From the NCBI GenBank assembly GCA_903851415.1, contig CAINOE010000147.1:44083-108082 (forward strand): a stretch of DNA of 64,000 bases, given 5' to 3'. The notes beneath the pieces are model-generated. The model ran no database searches, had not been told where the DNA came from, and saw nothing but the letters and a program-made list of their open reading frames with translations. A program made the translations under genes and the position numbers. Of this stretch, positions 34,801 to 44,068 are shown piece after piece (the stretch's first letter is position 1; each line of letters begins with the position of its first letter). The stretch is from an uncultured Rhodopila sp. (GTDB lineage Bacteria > Pseudomonadota > Alphaproteobacteria > Acetobacterales > Acetobacteraceae).

Positions 34801-37800
34801 GTGCCGGCGGTCTGCCGGATACCACCGCTACCGCCAGACAGTACTACCAGCGAACCGGCGCCGACGCTGCCTTCCAGCGTGATCGCGCCGCTGCCGCCGG
34901 TGGCCAGGCTGACCGTGCCGGCGCCCGCGGCCACCAGGCCGCTCGCGTCGATCCCGGTCGTGCCGTAAAGCGAGATCAGCGTGTTGCTTCCGATGATGCT
35001 GCCGGGCACGGCGACCGAGCCGGCCGTCAGAGTCACGTTATCTGCGCTCAGCGGACCGGCGACGCTGACCGCGCCGGTGTCGAACAGCACGAAATCACCG
35101 GAGGCGACCGTTAGCGAACCGATGGTTCCAATCGTGTTCGATGCGGTGAACGACAGGCCGTTGGTCACAACGCCGTTGCCGATCAGGGTGCCGGCGATGA
35201 TCGTGCCGCCGGTTTGCATGATCGCGCCCCCGGGGTCGCTCACCGCCAGCGTGCCGGTGTGCGCGTCGATTGTGCCGGCGGCCTGACGGATCCCTCCGCT
35301 ACCGCCTGACAGGACTACCAGCGAACCGGCGCCGACGCTGCCTTCCAGCGTGATCGCGCCGCTGCCGCCGGTGGCCAGGCTGACCGTGCCGGCGCTCGCG
35401 GCCACCAGGCCGCTCGCGTCGATCCCGGTCGTGCCGTAAAGCGAGACCAGCGTGCTGGTTGCGATGATGCTGCCGGGCACGGCGATCGAGCCGGCCGTTA
35501 GGGTCACGTTGTTGGCGCTCAGCCGATCGGCGACGCTGACCGTGCCGGTGTCGAACAGCACGAAATCGCCGGAGGCGACCGTTAGCGAACCGATGGTTCC
35601 AATCGTGTTCGATGCGGTGAACGACAGGCCGTCAGTGATCGTGCCGTTGCCGATCAGGGTGCCGGCGATGATCGTGCCGCCGGTTTGGCTGATCGCGCCG
35701 CCGGGGTCGCGCACCGCCAGAGTGCCGGTGTGCGCGTCGATCGTGCCGGCGGTCTGCCGTATCCCGCCGGTTCCGCCCGACAGTGCGACCAGCGAACCGG
35801 CCAGCACGCTCCCCGACAAGATAATCGCCGCGGCCGAACCGGAGCTTAGCGCTACCGTGCCGGCGTTTGCCAGGACGATGCCCGACGTGCTGACGGTCAA
35901 ATCGCCGGACGAAGACAAATAGGTGTTGCCGGCCGAAGTGGCGATCAGCCCGTCGACCGTCAGCGCGCCGATGACGTCGATGGTCGTGGTGTTGCCGGAT
36001 GGCAAGGTCCCCGCGCCGGCCGCCAGGCTGCCGATCTGCCTCAGGTCTTGCCCGTCCGTGAGGCTGAAATCGCCGGTCGCGACGAAATCCGACAGGGTTC
36101 CGATCGTGTTGATCGTGCCGCCCGGCGTCAGGGTCGCCGAACCGGCCGTGCCGCCGGCCCAGCCAATGCTTGCGGTCCCGACGTTGGTCCAGCCCAGCGC
36201 GATGAGGCCAGCGGCGAGCGAGCCGGAGGCCGAAACACCGGCGCTGCCGGTAACGGTGCCCGCTGCAATGGCGCCAGTGGCCCCCTCGACGACGGAGGTT
36301 TCCGCGTAGAGCCCAAGCGTGGTCGTCGCGACCGGCCGGTCGATATCAACCGCCCGACCGATCAGCACCGCCGGAATGACAGCGCCGCCCGTAACGGCCG
36401 AACCGACGGACAGAATGCTCAGCGGCGTCACGAGCGTCGAAGTACCGAGAACGTAGCCGTTCGAGCGCGAGCCGGCGTTTCCGACCGCCCCCGCCTGCCC
36501 GAATGCCCGGGTGCCGGCGGTACCGGCGATAAGAACCGTCCCGGCAGGGGCTTGCAGCGCGTTGCCCGCAATGGTGTCGCCATGCGCGATTGTCGCAGGC
36601 CCCGCCAGCAGGCCGGTCGTGGTCAGCAGTGCATCGCCGCCGTTCGCCAGCAGCATGAAGAAGCCGCTTGGCGTCCCGGCCGCCGACACGGTGGCTCCTA
36701 CGGTAATGCCGTTGAACGCGGTGACGCCGAGCGTGCCGCCGGAGGCAAGAACGCCGCCGGTTTGCAGGAACGTGCCGGAGGTGAATATGTTCACGTTGCC
36801 GGTCGCGGCCGCCGTGCCGCCGGACTGATAGAAGCTGCCGGAAGCCGCACTGGAACCCGCCCAGCCCGCGGTCGAAGATCCGCTGCCGACGGCGAGCCCG
36901 GCGCCCGCGTTGACAACGCCTCCGCTCTGCGAAAGGCCACCCAGCGACACATTGCCAATGGCGAGCAGCGTGCCGCCATTCTGTTCCGTTAGCGTTCCGC
37001 CGACGGTTACGCTTCCATTCGAGCCGATGTAGCTGTTGGCCTGCGTCACATTGCCCGAGAACGAAACGGCAGTGGCGGAATTGACCGCTGCAATCGTCTC
37101 GGTGCCTCCAACGGATACCGCAGGCGAGGTGATCCCGACCGTCCCGGCTGTGGCAACGATCAGGCCATCGTTCAGCGCGGCGCTGCCGGTGGCGGCGATT
37201 GTCACCGTCCCGGCGTTGATCACGCCCGCCTCCTGCGCCAGCACTGTGGTGGTGAGCTTCGCCACATCGAGCGCCTCGACGATCGGCCACAGAGTGCCAG
37301 GTTGCGAAATGACGATCGCGCCGGCATCCAGCCAGGTATTGCCGGCGGGGCTCGTCACTTCGCCGTTCAGCATGAGCGTGCCCGGGAGCGAGATGGTGGT
37401 ATCGCCGCCAGCGTGGATAAGGCCGGCGATCGTCAGGTCTGTGCCGTTGTTGACGATGATTGTCCCGGTCGCGTCCAGCGATCCGAGAGTGCCGCCGCTG
37501 CCAAGGCCGATGGTGCCGATAGTGTTGAGCGTATTGGTCAGCGTGAAGCTGCCGGCGGAGCCGGTCAGCGTCCCGACATTCACCAGGGGCGCGGTTTGTC
37601 CGACATCGCCGGTCGCATCGAGTTCGAGAACAAAGGTCCCTTTCGCATCGAAAGTTCCGCCGGCATTGATGGTGCCGGCCCGGATCGTCACCTCCGTAGA
37701 ACCGGGCAGCGTTGCGGCGCCGATGCGCACCCGCGCGGCGGCAATGCCGTCGAGCGTCGCGAGGGACAGGCCGGTGGAAAGCGTTGTCCCAAGCGCAACC

Positions 37801-40800
37801 AAATTCCCCGCTGTGTTCGGAGCGAGTTCGAACGTGCCACCGTTGGTGGACACGACGCCGGTCGCGCCGGTCGTTCCGAGGTTGGTCAGCCGATCGGCTT
37901 GCAGCCCGATCGTCGCGTTGGCGGCGAGGGCGGCCAAAGTGCTGTTCGCGCCGAAGGTGATGCCGAGGGAGTGCGACGACTCGATGTAGATGTTACCCGA
38001 CGTGGACGTCACCGTGGCACTCGGCGCGATCGTGAGCGCCGATGCATCCTGGATCTGGATGTCGCCTGTCCCGGCCAGCGGTCCGATCGTGCCAATGGCG
38101 TTGGCGGTGCCCAGCAGCGCCACCGAGCCGCCGATAGTGCCGCTGTTGATCGCGGGGTCGCTGATCAGCCTCCCGGTGATGATGGCGCCGGCCGCCGCCT
38201 GCGTCACGCCGCCGCCGATCGCGGCCAGAGATAGCGTGCCGAGCGTGCCGGCGTTCAGCAGCCCGGCCGTCTGGCTGATCCCCGAAGAGCCCGCCGACAG
38301 CGCAATCAGCGTCCCGGCGCCGACGCTGCCGGACAGCGCGATGGTGCCGATCGAGCCGGTGTTCAGTGTCACCGTGCCTGTGTTCGCCGCGATCGTACCC
38401 GCGTTGATCGTGCCGCTCTCGGTGATGCCGGTGGTGCCATACAGCGCTACCAGAGTGCCGCCAACGATGGTGCCCGGGACCTCGATCGAGCCGGCGGTCA
38501 CGGTCACGTTGCCCGCGGTCAAAGGACCCGCGACGCTAATGGTGCCGACATCCAGCAGATCGAAGCTGCCGGATGGCGCCGTCACCGTCCCGATTGTCGA
38601 TACCACCGCGAAGGTTGCAATTGAGGTGACGGCGTTCGCGCCGAGCAGCGACACCGCTCCGCCGTTGAGCGCCTCGCCCTCCAGCGTCGTGGCGATGATC
38701 GAGCCGGCACCGGTTTCGGTGATATTGCCCGGTGTCGTTGCGCCGATACCGTGGGCGATCAGGTCAACGACGGTCGCGACTTCAGGTTGGTTGATGACGA
38801 TCGAGACGCCCCGAAGCGTAATGGAGTCAGGGATCCCGACCGGGGTTAAGGTTTGTCCGGGGCCCGGACCGGGAACCGTCGCCCCCGAAGGCGAACCGCC
38901 GCCAGGATACAGAGTCCCGATGCAGAGACCGCCGCAATAGACCAGGCTCGGCCCTGCCGTGATCGGCGCGCCCCCGCTTGTCAGGTCGATCGTGGTGGTG
39001 CCGCTGGCGGAATCGGCAATCAGGCCGGCGGCATAGCGGATGCCGCCTGCCGCCGTCAGGTCGCCGATGGCAAGGACCGTCAGGGTGCTGCCGGCCGACA
39101 ACGTGCCGCCGCTCTGCGTGAAGGCGCCTCCGATATAGCTGTTCGCGCTTCCGGAGAAGCCGCCGATAGTCAGGTTGGCGCCCGCCGCCACCTCGCCGCC
39201 GGACATGGTCAGCGCGCCGTCAGTGCCCAGCACCACCGAGCCGCCGCTAATGATCGTTCCGCTTTCAATGTCAAGGCCCGTGGAGCCGAGCACGCTGATC
39301 GTGCTGTTCGCGGCGATCACCCCGCCGAGTTCGGAAATGCCTCCAGTGGAGGCGGTCACACCCACCACGTTCGCCGCCGCGATCGTGCCACCGGACAAGG
39401 TGACATCGCCGGACGCGGCATGCACGACAACATCCTGGCCGTTGATCAGCCCGCCGGTCTGAACGAAGCCGATGCCGCCCTGGAGGTCCACGGTGCCGCC
39501 CAGCGACCAGATCAGGGCACCGGCGGCTACTGTCAGCGTCCCGGTCGAGATCAGCGTCGTATCACCGCCGATGCCGCAGGCGCCGATGCTGCCATTGACC
39601 AAAAGCGAGCCGGTGACGGACACGGTGGCGGTCTGCGCGACGACCGGACCGGCGATGGTCAGACTGGTCGCGTCGTCAAGCGTAAAGGCGGCCGCGGTGA
39701 AGCTGCCCAGCGTGGCAATGGTGGTCGAGCCGGTCAGGCTGGCATCCGCCGCGAGCGTGCCGCTCATCGCGCGGCCGGACAGCGTGCCGGCGATCAACGT
39801 TCCGGTCTCGGTAATCGCCCCGGCGTTGCTGACCAGCGATGTCGTGCCGGTGCCGCCGTCGCTGACCGTGCCGGCGATGTTGAGCACGCCAGCGGTCAGC
39901 CCGACCGCGCTTGCCGTCGTCCCGGACGCCGGTGCGATCGTGCCGCTGACCAGCAGCGTGCCGGTATCGACGATCGTCGCCGCGCTGGCCACTATGACCG
40001 GACCCGTCACCGTCAGGCTGCGCCCATCGGTCAGACTGAAGTGGTCGGCACTGAAAGCTGCCAGCGCGGCGATGCTGTTCGCGCCGGTCAGGCTGGCATC
40101 GGCATCCGCTGCTCCGTTTGCCGCGCGGCCGGACAAAGTGCCTGCGATCAGCGCGCCGGTCTCGGTGATCGCCCCGCCGTTGCTGACCAGCGATGTCGTG
40201 CCGGCACCGCCGTCGCTGACCGTGCCGTTGATGTTGAGCACGCCAGCGGTCAGCCCGACCGCGATTGCCGTCGTCCCGGACGCCGGTGCGATCGTGCCGC
40301 TGACCACCAACGTACCGGTGTCCGTGATCGTCGCTGCGGTCGAGGCGGTGACCGGACCCGTCACCGTCAGGCTGCGGCCGTCGGCCAGGTCGAAGTGGTC
40401 GGCGCTGAAGCCGGCCAGAGTAACAATGGTGTTCGCACCGGTCAGGCTGGCATCGGCATCCGCCGCTCCGTTGGCCGCGCGGCCGGACAAAGTGCCGGCT
40501 ATCAGCGCGCCGGTCTCGGTGATCGCCCCGGCGTTGCTGACCAGCGATATCGTGCCCGCACCGCCGTCGCTGACCGTGCCGGTGATGTCGATCACCCCGG
40601 CAGTCAGCCCGACGGCGATTGCCGTCGTCCCGGACGGCGGTGCGATTGTGCCGCTGATCAACAGCGTGCCGGTGTCGGTGATCGTCGCTGCGGTCGAGGC
40701 TGTCACCGGGCCGGTGACCGTCAGGCTGCGGCTGTCGGCCAGGTTGAAGTTGTTGGCGTTGAAGCCGGCCAGAGTGACGATGGTGTTCGCGCCGGTCAGG

Positions 40801-43800
40801 TTGGCATCGGCATCCGCTGCTCCGTTTGCCGCGCGACCGGACAAAGTGCCGGCGGTCAGCGCGCCGGTCTCGGTGATCGCCCCGGCGTTGCTGACCAACG
40901 ATGTCGTGCCCGCACCCCCGTCGCTGACCGCGCCGGTGATGTCGATCACCCCGGCAGTCAGCCCGACGGCGATTGCCGTCGTCCCGGACGGCGGTGCGAT
41001 TGTGCCGCTGACCAGCAGCGTGCCGGTGTCGATGATCGTTACCGCCGTGGACGCAGTGACCGGGCCGGTCACCGTCAGGCCGCGGCTGTCGGCAAGGTCG
41101 AAGTGGTCGGCGCTGAAGCCGGACAGAGTGACGATGGTGTTCGCGCCGGTCAGGCTGGCATCGGCATCCGCCGCTCCGTTTGCCGCCCGGCCGGACAGAG
41201 TGCCAACGATCAGCGCGCCGGTCTCGTTGATCGCTCCGCCGTTGCTGACCAGCGATGTCGTGCCGGCCCCGCCGTCGCTGACCGTGCCGGTGATGTTGAT
41301 CACCCCGGCAGTCAGTCCGACGGCGATCGCCGTTGTCCCGGACGCAGGTGCGATCGTGCCGCTGACCAGCAGCGTGCCGATATCGATGATCGTCGCTGCG
41401 GTCGAGGCTGTCACCGGGCCGGTCACCGTCAGGTCGCGGCTGTCGGTCAGGGTGAAATCGCCCGATGTCACCGAGAACGAGCCGATCGCGGCGATGGTAT
41501 TGCTTTCTGTCAAAGTCACACCGCCGGCCGCGGTGCCGGTCAGCGTCCCGGCCGTCAGGATGGCGCCGCTCGACTGGGTGATCGCGCCGCCGGAATCGAG
41601 TTCAAGATTGGTGCCGGCCGAACCGAAGCTGCTGCCGATCGTAATCGGCCCGGCGGTTGTCGTCGCCGTGGAATTCCCCGGCAGCGTTACCGCTCCGATG
41701 CGAACCGCTGCCGGACCGATCCCGATTAACGAACTCAGGTACCCGCCGGCGCCGAGCGTAATCGCCTTGCCGGCGGTGTTGGGCGCAAGCTCGAAGACTC
41801 CGCCGGTGACCGTGCCGCCGCTGGCGATCGTAAAGGCATCGGCGTGGATGCTGGCCTTCGACGCGACGCCGGCAGCGACTTTCCCGGCCGCCGCGACGGC
41901 GACGCCCGCGCTGTCCGAACTGCGCAGATAGATGTTGCCCACGGCGCTGACCGCCCCGGCGACCGTGAGCGCCGACGAATCCACGATCGCGATGCCGTTG
42001 CCGGCTCCGGTCACCGCGAGGCTGCCCAGATTGGCGATTGCGTTGCCGGTGCCCGGCAGGCTGAGGGCGCCGCCGATGCCGCCTGCGCTCTGCAGGGTGC
42101 CGGCGTTGATAGCGCCGGCAGCCGATTGGTTGATGCCTCCGCTTGCCGCGCTCAGGTCGACGACGATGGCGGCGCTGACGCCGTTGCCGATAGAAGTGTC
42201 CGTCAGATCGATGGCGGAGTGTCCGGCCGAGGCGGTTCCTGCCTGCATGACCACCGTCGTTCCTGATAGAACGACTGGCCCGGACCCCAGAGTTCCCGCC
42301 GCCGTGCCGATGAGAATAGATCCAACCCCACCCGTTGCGGTGCCGGACGACAGGAACAATCCGCCCCCGGCTGCGATCGTCACGCCCCGGTCAATCAAAA
42401 GATCGCTGCCGGCCTCAAGGCTTAGCCCGTTGGCGACGCCGATCGTTGCATGAACGCCGATCGTGCCCGTCGAGGTTTGCAGCACGACGTTAGCCGTTGA
42501 GCCCAGTGTCTGGATCTCGCTGTTGCTTAAGGTTTCAGATGCGCCACCGGCGCTCGCCGCCACGGTGCCATTGTTTCCGCTCAGCGTCGTGTCCAGGCTG
42601 CCCGACCCGGCCGTCCCGCCGTTGATGTCCAGATTTACCGGGTCCAGCAGGATCGTGCCCAAGGCTCCGTGCGGCGCCGACAGATCGATCAAGCCGGTCA
42701 GTGCGTAACCGCCCTGCCCCGACACCTCGACAAACCCGCCGTCTCCCCCCGTCGCTCCGCCCTTCGCCGTGATCGTCCCGGCCATCGTGGTCTGTTGCGT
42801 CGACAGCACCGTCACCCGGCCGCCATTGCCCTTCGCCGTCGCATCCGCCGCGATCACCGCGCCGGCCGCGACCGTCACCGCCGCGGCCGTCTTCTGACCG
42901 GTCACCGGCGGCCCGCCTGCCGCCCGCTTCAAGGTCGTGCCGATGGCCACCGTGCCGCCGCCCGCCGGGCCGGAGGCGGAAATCCGCGCCGTGGACGCCA
43001 CCACCACCGTCCCCGTCGTGTTCACCACGACCGAACCGCCCGCCGTACCCGCCGCATGCCCGTTCGCCGCGACCGTGCCGCTGACGATCACGTCGCCGCC
43101 GGCGCCCGCGATCACCACGCGGCCGGTCCGGGTGCCGGTACTCGAAGCGGAAATCTTCCCGCCGGCGTTCACCAGCGCCTGCACCACCCCATCCACCGCC
43201 TGTGCCGTCAGCACCACGGTGCCGCCCCGGGCGCTGATCGCCCCGGTGTTGGTCACCAGCGCCGCGCCGCCGTCCGGCGCCGTCGTGACCTGCTTCGTCA
43301 CGTTGATCGACAGCATCCCGTCGCCGTACAGATCCAGCACCGAGGCCTCCGCCCCGGCCAGGATCACCTTGCCCAGGTTGGCCCGGATCACCCCCGAGTT
43401 CGCCACCTGAGGCGCCACCAGCGCCGCCAACCCCTCGTCCTTGATGGTGATCGTGCCGCGGTTCTCGATCTTGGCGCCCGGTTTCGCCGCCTGGTCGAAC
43501 ACCAGCCTGCCGGCCATGAAGTTGCTGTTGCTGATGCCCGCGGCCGACACCACCAGCCCGGCGGTGTTGACCTGCGCGCCCTTGTCGAACAGCAGCCCGG
43601 CCTGGTTGACGATGATGACCGTGCCGTTGGAGACGATGTGTCCGGCGATCTCCGACGGGTTCGGGCCGACCACCCGGTTCAGCGTCATCGATTTCGGCGA
43701 CGGGTCGACATACTGTACAGTGTGTGCGGAGCCGACATTGTAGCTCTGCCAGTTCACCGCGGCGTTCTGGCTGGCCTGCGTCACCGTGGTCTGGTTCGCG

Positions 43801-44021
43801 GTCTGGGCAATGCTCGCCTGTCCGGCAACCACCCGGCCGCCGGCGGGTTGGGCCAAGGGCGACAGTTGTGCCTGTGCCGGCTGGACCAGTCCCAGGACCG
43901 CGACCGCGGCCACCGCCTGAAGGGCTGTCGTCGACAGCAGACCGCGGCGGCTGCATCCGCTTATGATGCGGGTTTCCGCAGCCATCCGGGAACGTTGCCC
44001 AACCTGATCAGCCCAAATCAT
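31860..44021 (-). CDS. Giant TpsA filamentous-haemagglutinin-type adhesin
   Basis: About 4053 aa from ATG 44021; a TTG at 44039 or ATG at 43985 are alternatives. An extended signal peptide (RRGLLSTTALQAVAAVAVLG, cleavage near AQAQ) leads to the TPS secretion domain at ~50-300, with NWQSYNVGSAHTVQYVDPS, the NPSEIAGHI motif and GTVIIVNQAGLLF. The rest is a Gly/Thr/Ser-rich beta-helix repeat shaft, including a 118-residue tandem array and a 157-residue tandem array. The C-terminus has a Cys pair in INGCPISSVNC. Secreted through the outer membrane by the TpsB partner encoded just upstream; probably an adhesin or contact molecule. No C-terminal toxin domain is visible. Confidence 0.92.
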   Translation of the reverse strand: MIWADQVGQRSRMAAETRIISGCSRRGLLSTTALQAVAAVAVLGLVQPAQAQLSPLAQPAGGRVVAGQASIAQTANQTTVTQASQNAAVNWQSYNVGSAHTVQYVDPSPKSMTLNRVVGPNPSEIAGHIVSNGTVIIVNQAGLLFDKGAQVNTAGLVVSAAGISNSNFMAGRLVFDQAAKPGAKIENRGTITIKDEGLAALVAPQVANSGVIRANLGKVILAGAEASVLDLYGDGMLSINVTKQVTTAPDGGAALVTNTGAISARGGTVVLTAQAVDGVVQALVNAGGKISASSTGTRTGRVVIAGAGGDVIVSGTVAANGHAAGTAGGSVVVNTTGTVVVASTARISASGPAGGGTVAIGTTLKRAAGGPPVTGQKTAAAVTVAAGAVIAADATAKGNGGRVTVLSTQQTTMAGTITAKGGATGGDGGFVEVSGQGGYALTGLIDLSAPHGALGTILLDPVNLDINGGTAGSGSLDTTLSGNNGTVAASAGGASETLSNSEIQTLGSTANVVLQTSTGTIGVHATIGVANGLSLEAGSDLLIDRGVTIAAGGGLFLSSGTATGGVGSILIGTAAGTLGSGPVVLSGTTVVMQAGTASAGHSAIDLTDTSIGNGVSAAIVVDLSAASGGINQSAAGAINAGTLQSAGGIGGALSLPGTGNAIANLGSLAVTGAGNGIAIVDSSALTVAGAVSAVGNIYLRSSDSAGVAVAAAGKVAAGVASKASIHADAFTIASGGTVTGGVFELAPNTAGKAITLGAGGYLSSLIGIGPAAVRIGAVTLPGNSTATTTAGPITIGSSFGSAGTNLELDSGGAITQSSGAILTAGTLTGTAAGGVTLTESNTIAAIGSFSVTSGDFTLTDSRDLTVTGPVTASTAATIIDIGTLLVSGTIAPASGTTAIAVGLTAGVINITGTVSDGGAGTTSLVSNGGAINETGALIVGTLSGRAANGAADADASLTGANTIVTLSGFSADHFDLADSRGLTVTGPVTASTAVTIIDTGTLLVSGTIAPPSGTTAIAVGLTAGVIDITGAVSDGGAGTTSLVSNAGAITETGALTAGTLSGRAANGAADADANLTGANTIVTLAGFNANNFNLADSRSLTVTGPVTASTAATITDTGTLLISGTIAPPSGTTAIAVGLTAGVIDITGTVSDGGAGTISLVSNAGAITETGALIAGTLSGRAANGAADADASLTGANTIVTLAGFSADHFDLADGRSLTVTGPVTASTAATITDTGTLVVSGTIAPASGTTAIAVGLTAGVLNINGTVSDGGAGTTSLVSNGGAITETGALIAGTLSGRAANGAADADASLTGANSIAALAAFSADHFSLTDGRSLTVTGPVIVASAATIVDTGTLLVSGTIAPASGTTASAVGLTAGVLNIAGTVSDGGTGTTSLVSNAGAITETGTLIAGTLSGRAMSGTLAADASLTGSTTIATLGSFTAAAFTLDDATSLTIAGPVVAQTATVSVTGSLLVNGSIGACGIGGDTTLISTGTLTVAAGALIWSLGGTVDLQGGIGFVQTGGLINGQDVVVHAASGDVTLSGGTIAAANVVGVTASTGGISELGGVIAANSTISVLGSTGLDIESGTIISGGSVVLGTDGALTMSGGEVAAGANLTIGGFSGSANSYIGGAFTQSGGTLSAGSTLTVLAIGDLTAAGGIRYAAGLIADSASGTTTIDLTSGGAPITAGPSLVYCGGLCIGTLYPGGGSPSGATVPGPGPGQTLTPVGIPDSITLRGVSIVINQPEVATVVDLIAHGIGATTPGNITETGAGSIIATTLEGEALNGGAVSLLGANAVTSIATFAVVSTIGTVTAPSGSFDLLDVGTISVAGPLTAGNVTVTAGSIEVPGTIVGGTLVALYGTTGITESGTINAGTIAANTGTVTLNTGSIGTIALSGSVGAGTLIALSAGSSGISQTAGLLNAGTLGTLSLAAIGGGVTQAAAGAIITGRLISDPAINSGTIGGSVALLGTANAIGTIGPLAGTGDIQIQDASALTIAPSATVTSTSGNIYIESSHSLGITFGANSTLAALAANATIGLQADRLTNLGTTGATGVVSTNGGTFELAPNTAGNLVALGTTLSTGLSLATLDGIAAARVRIGAATLPGSTEVTIRAGTINAGGTFDAKGTFVLELDATGDVGQTAPLVNVGTLTGSAGSFTLTNTLNTIGTIGLGSGGTLGSLDATGTIIVNNGTDLTIAGLIHAGGDTTISLPGTLMLNGEVTSPAGNTWLDAGAIVISQPGTLWPIVEALDVAKLTTTVLAQEAGVINAGTVTIAATGSAALNDGLIVATAGTVGITSPAVSVGGTETIAAVNSATAVSFSGNVTQANSYIGSNGSVTVGGTLTEQNGGTLLAIGNVSLGGLSQSGGVVNAGAGLAVGSGSSTAGWAGSSAASGSFYQSGGTAAATGNVNIFTSGTFLQTGGVLASGGTLGVTAFNGITVGATVSAAGTPSGFFMLLANGGDALLTTTGLLAGPATIAHGDTIAGNALQAPAGTVLIAGTAGTRAFGQAGAVGNAGSRSNGYVLGTSTLVTPLSILSVGSAVTGGAVIPAVLIGRAVDIDRPVATTTLGLYAETSVVEGATGAIAAGTVTGSAGVSASGSLAAGLIALGWTNVGTASIGWAGGTAGSATLTPGGTINTIGTLSDFVATGDFSLTDGQDLRQIGSLAAGAGTLPSGNTTTIDVIGALTVDGLIATSAGNTYLSSSGDLTVSTSGIVLANAGTVALSSGSAAAIILSGSVLAGSLVALSGGTGGIRQTAGTIDAHTGTLAVRDPGGAISQTGGTIIAGTLIGNGTITDGLSFTASNTIGTIGSLTVASGDFVLFDTGTVSVADRLSANNVTLTAGSIAVPGSIIATSTLVSLYGTTGIDASGLVAASAGTVSLATGGSGAITLEGSVGAGSLVVLSGGSGGIRQAAGTIDAHTGTLAVSDPGGAIMQTGGTIIAGTLIGNGVVTNGLSFTASNTIGTIGSLTVASGDFVLFDTGAVSVAGPLSADNVTLTAGSVAVPGSIIGSNTLISLYGTTGIDASGLVAAGAGTVSLATGGSGAITLEGSVGAGSLVVLSGGSGGIRQTAGTIDAHTGTLAVSDPGGAITQTGGTIIADTLIGDGVVTNGLSLTVSNTIGTIGSLNVASGDFVLFDTGTVSVADRLTANNVTLTAGSIDVPGSIIASNTQVSLYGTIGIDERGLVAANGGTVSLSTGGSGAIALEGSVGAGSLVVLSGGSGGIRQTAGTIDAHTGTLAVSDAGGAIMQTGGTIIAGTLIGNGVVTNGLSLTASNTIATIGSLTIASGDFVLADTGTVSVTGSVSADNVTLTAGSIDVASTGTISATSSQISLLGTSGIAESGVLSAADVTLSTGSAGGIALSGNIDALSLIASAGSGGISQTAGELIAAAAKTLSLSTQGGGVTQSGGTIFARNLVSDTGITGTVSLLGSNTIIAVGNLAVTSGDFTLADATAVSLTGPLTANNVTITAPAITASGVIDAPRGAVSLNASSTLAQTSGAITGGSVSLTAPAAALSNGSIVATTGTVGISATTATVSAAEIIAALNTATGVVFTGNVTQAASSYIGSNGSVAVTGLLSENGGSLLAAGNVALGSLAQTGGTIAAGTSLTIGSSGSFSQSGGLLASTGNADIAAAGAFTQTGGVLATGGTLGVTAGNGIDIAGTVSAAGPATGFTLLAAGGDAVLETTGLLAGAALNVPGDSIPGNALLAPSGTVRIAGTSGTQGFAQAGAVGGIAAVSGYAVSQPASPPAALHLSAPTVAAPSATAVPVKLSGAAIDLQRPITAGTLGLYAAGGITQGANAVINASRLTGSSGADVNLLQANVIGTLGAFGDNGHAFHLVDSSNLMLAGLLTANSVWIEDVSYTIDLIAGSAFAGLGAGSSNPLKADPFPAPGAPGVYLTAANFAVAQNPAISTGSVVNWTFALTGSGNVDLGVFRQPEVKLFLKLDAGTASGALYVAGLQVAFTTATTKTINLIGSVGGVSGQNAASGAHIAPQHKNNYQINGCPISSVNCVQFTSLTVPVTNPLRDVQLGFMEYQGDADSVLPDVADRDY
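34022..35905 (-). repeat. Tandem array of four 471-bp units within tpsA
   Basis: The marker GCGTCGAT recurs at 34321, 34792, 35263 and 35734, exactly 471 bases apart (157 codons). Neighbouring copies are nearly identical at DNA level. Array edges are approximate. Confidence 0.85.
39757..41480 (-). repeat. Tandem array of about five 354-bp units within tpsA
   Basis: The marker GCTCCGTT recurs at 40111, 40465, 40819 and 41173, exactly 354 bases apart (118 codons). A more diverged fifth copy begins near 39757. Edges are approximate. Confidence 0.85.
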
Positions 44022-44068
44022 TGCCGCTCTCTCAAACAAGCATTATCGTTTCACACCCGACCGCATGG

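Noticed and set aside
38853..41729. Very long open frame on the + strand (about 958 codons) opposite the adhesin gene, plus several others at 31929-44096
   Set aside because: They are antisense shadows of the repetitive, GC-rich tpsA gene; translations are Arg/Gly/Asp-rich with no domains.
33000..43000. CRISPR-like regular spacing in the adhesin gene
   Set aside because: Periods are 354 and 471 bp, multiples of three and within an intact reading frame; these are protein repeats, not short repeats with spacers.
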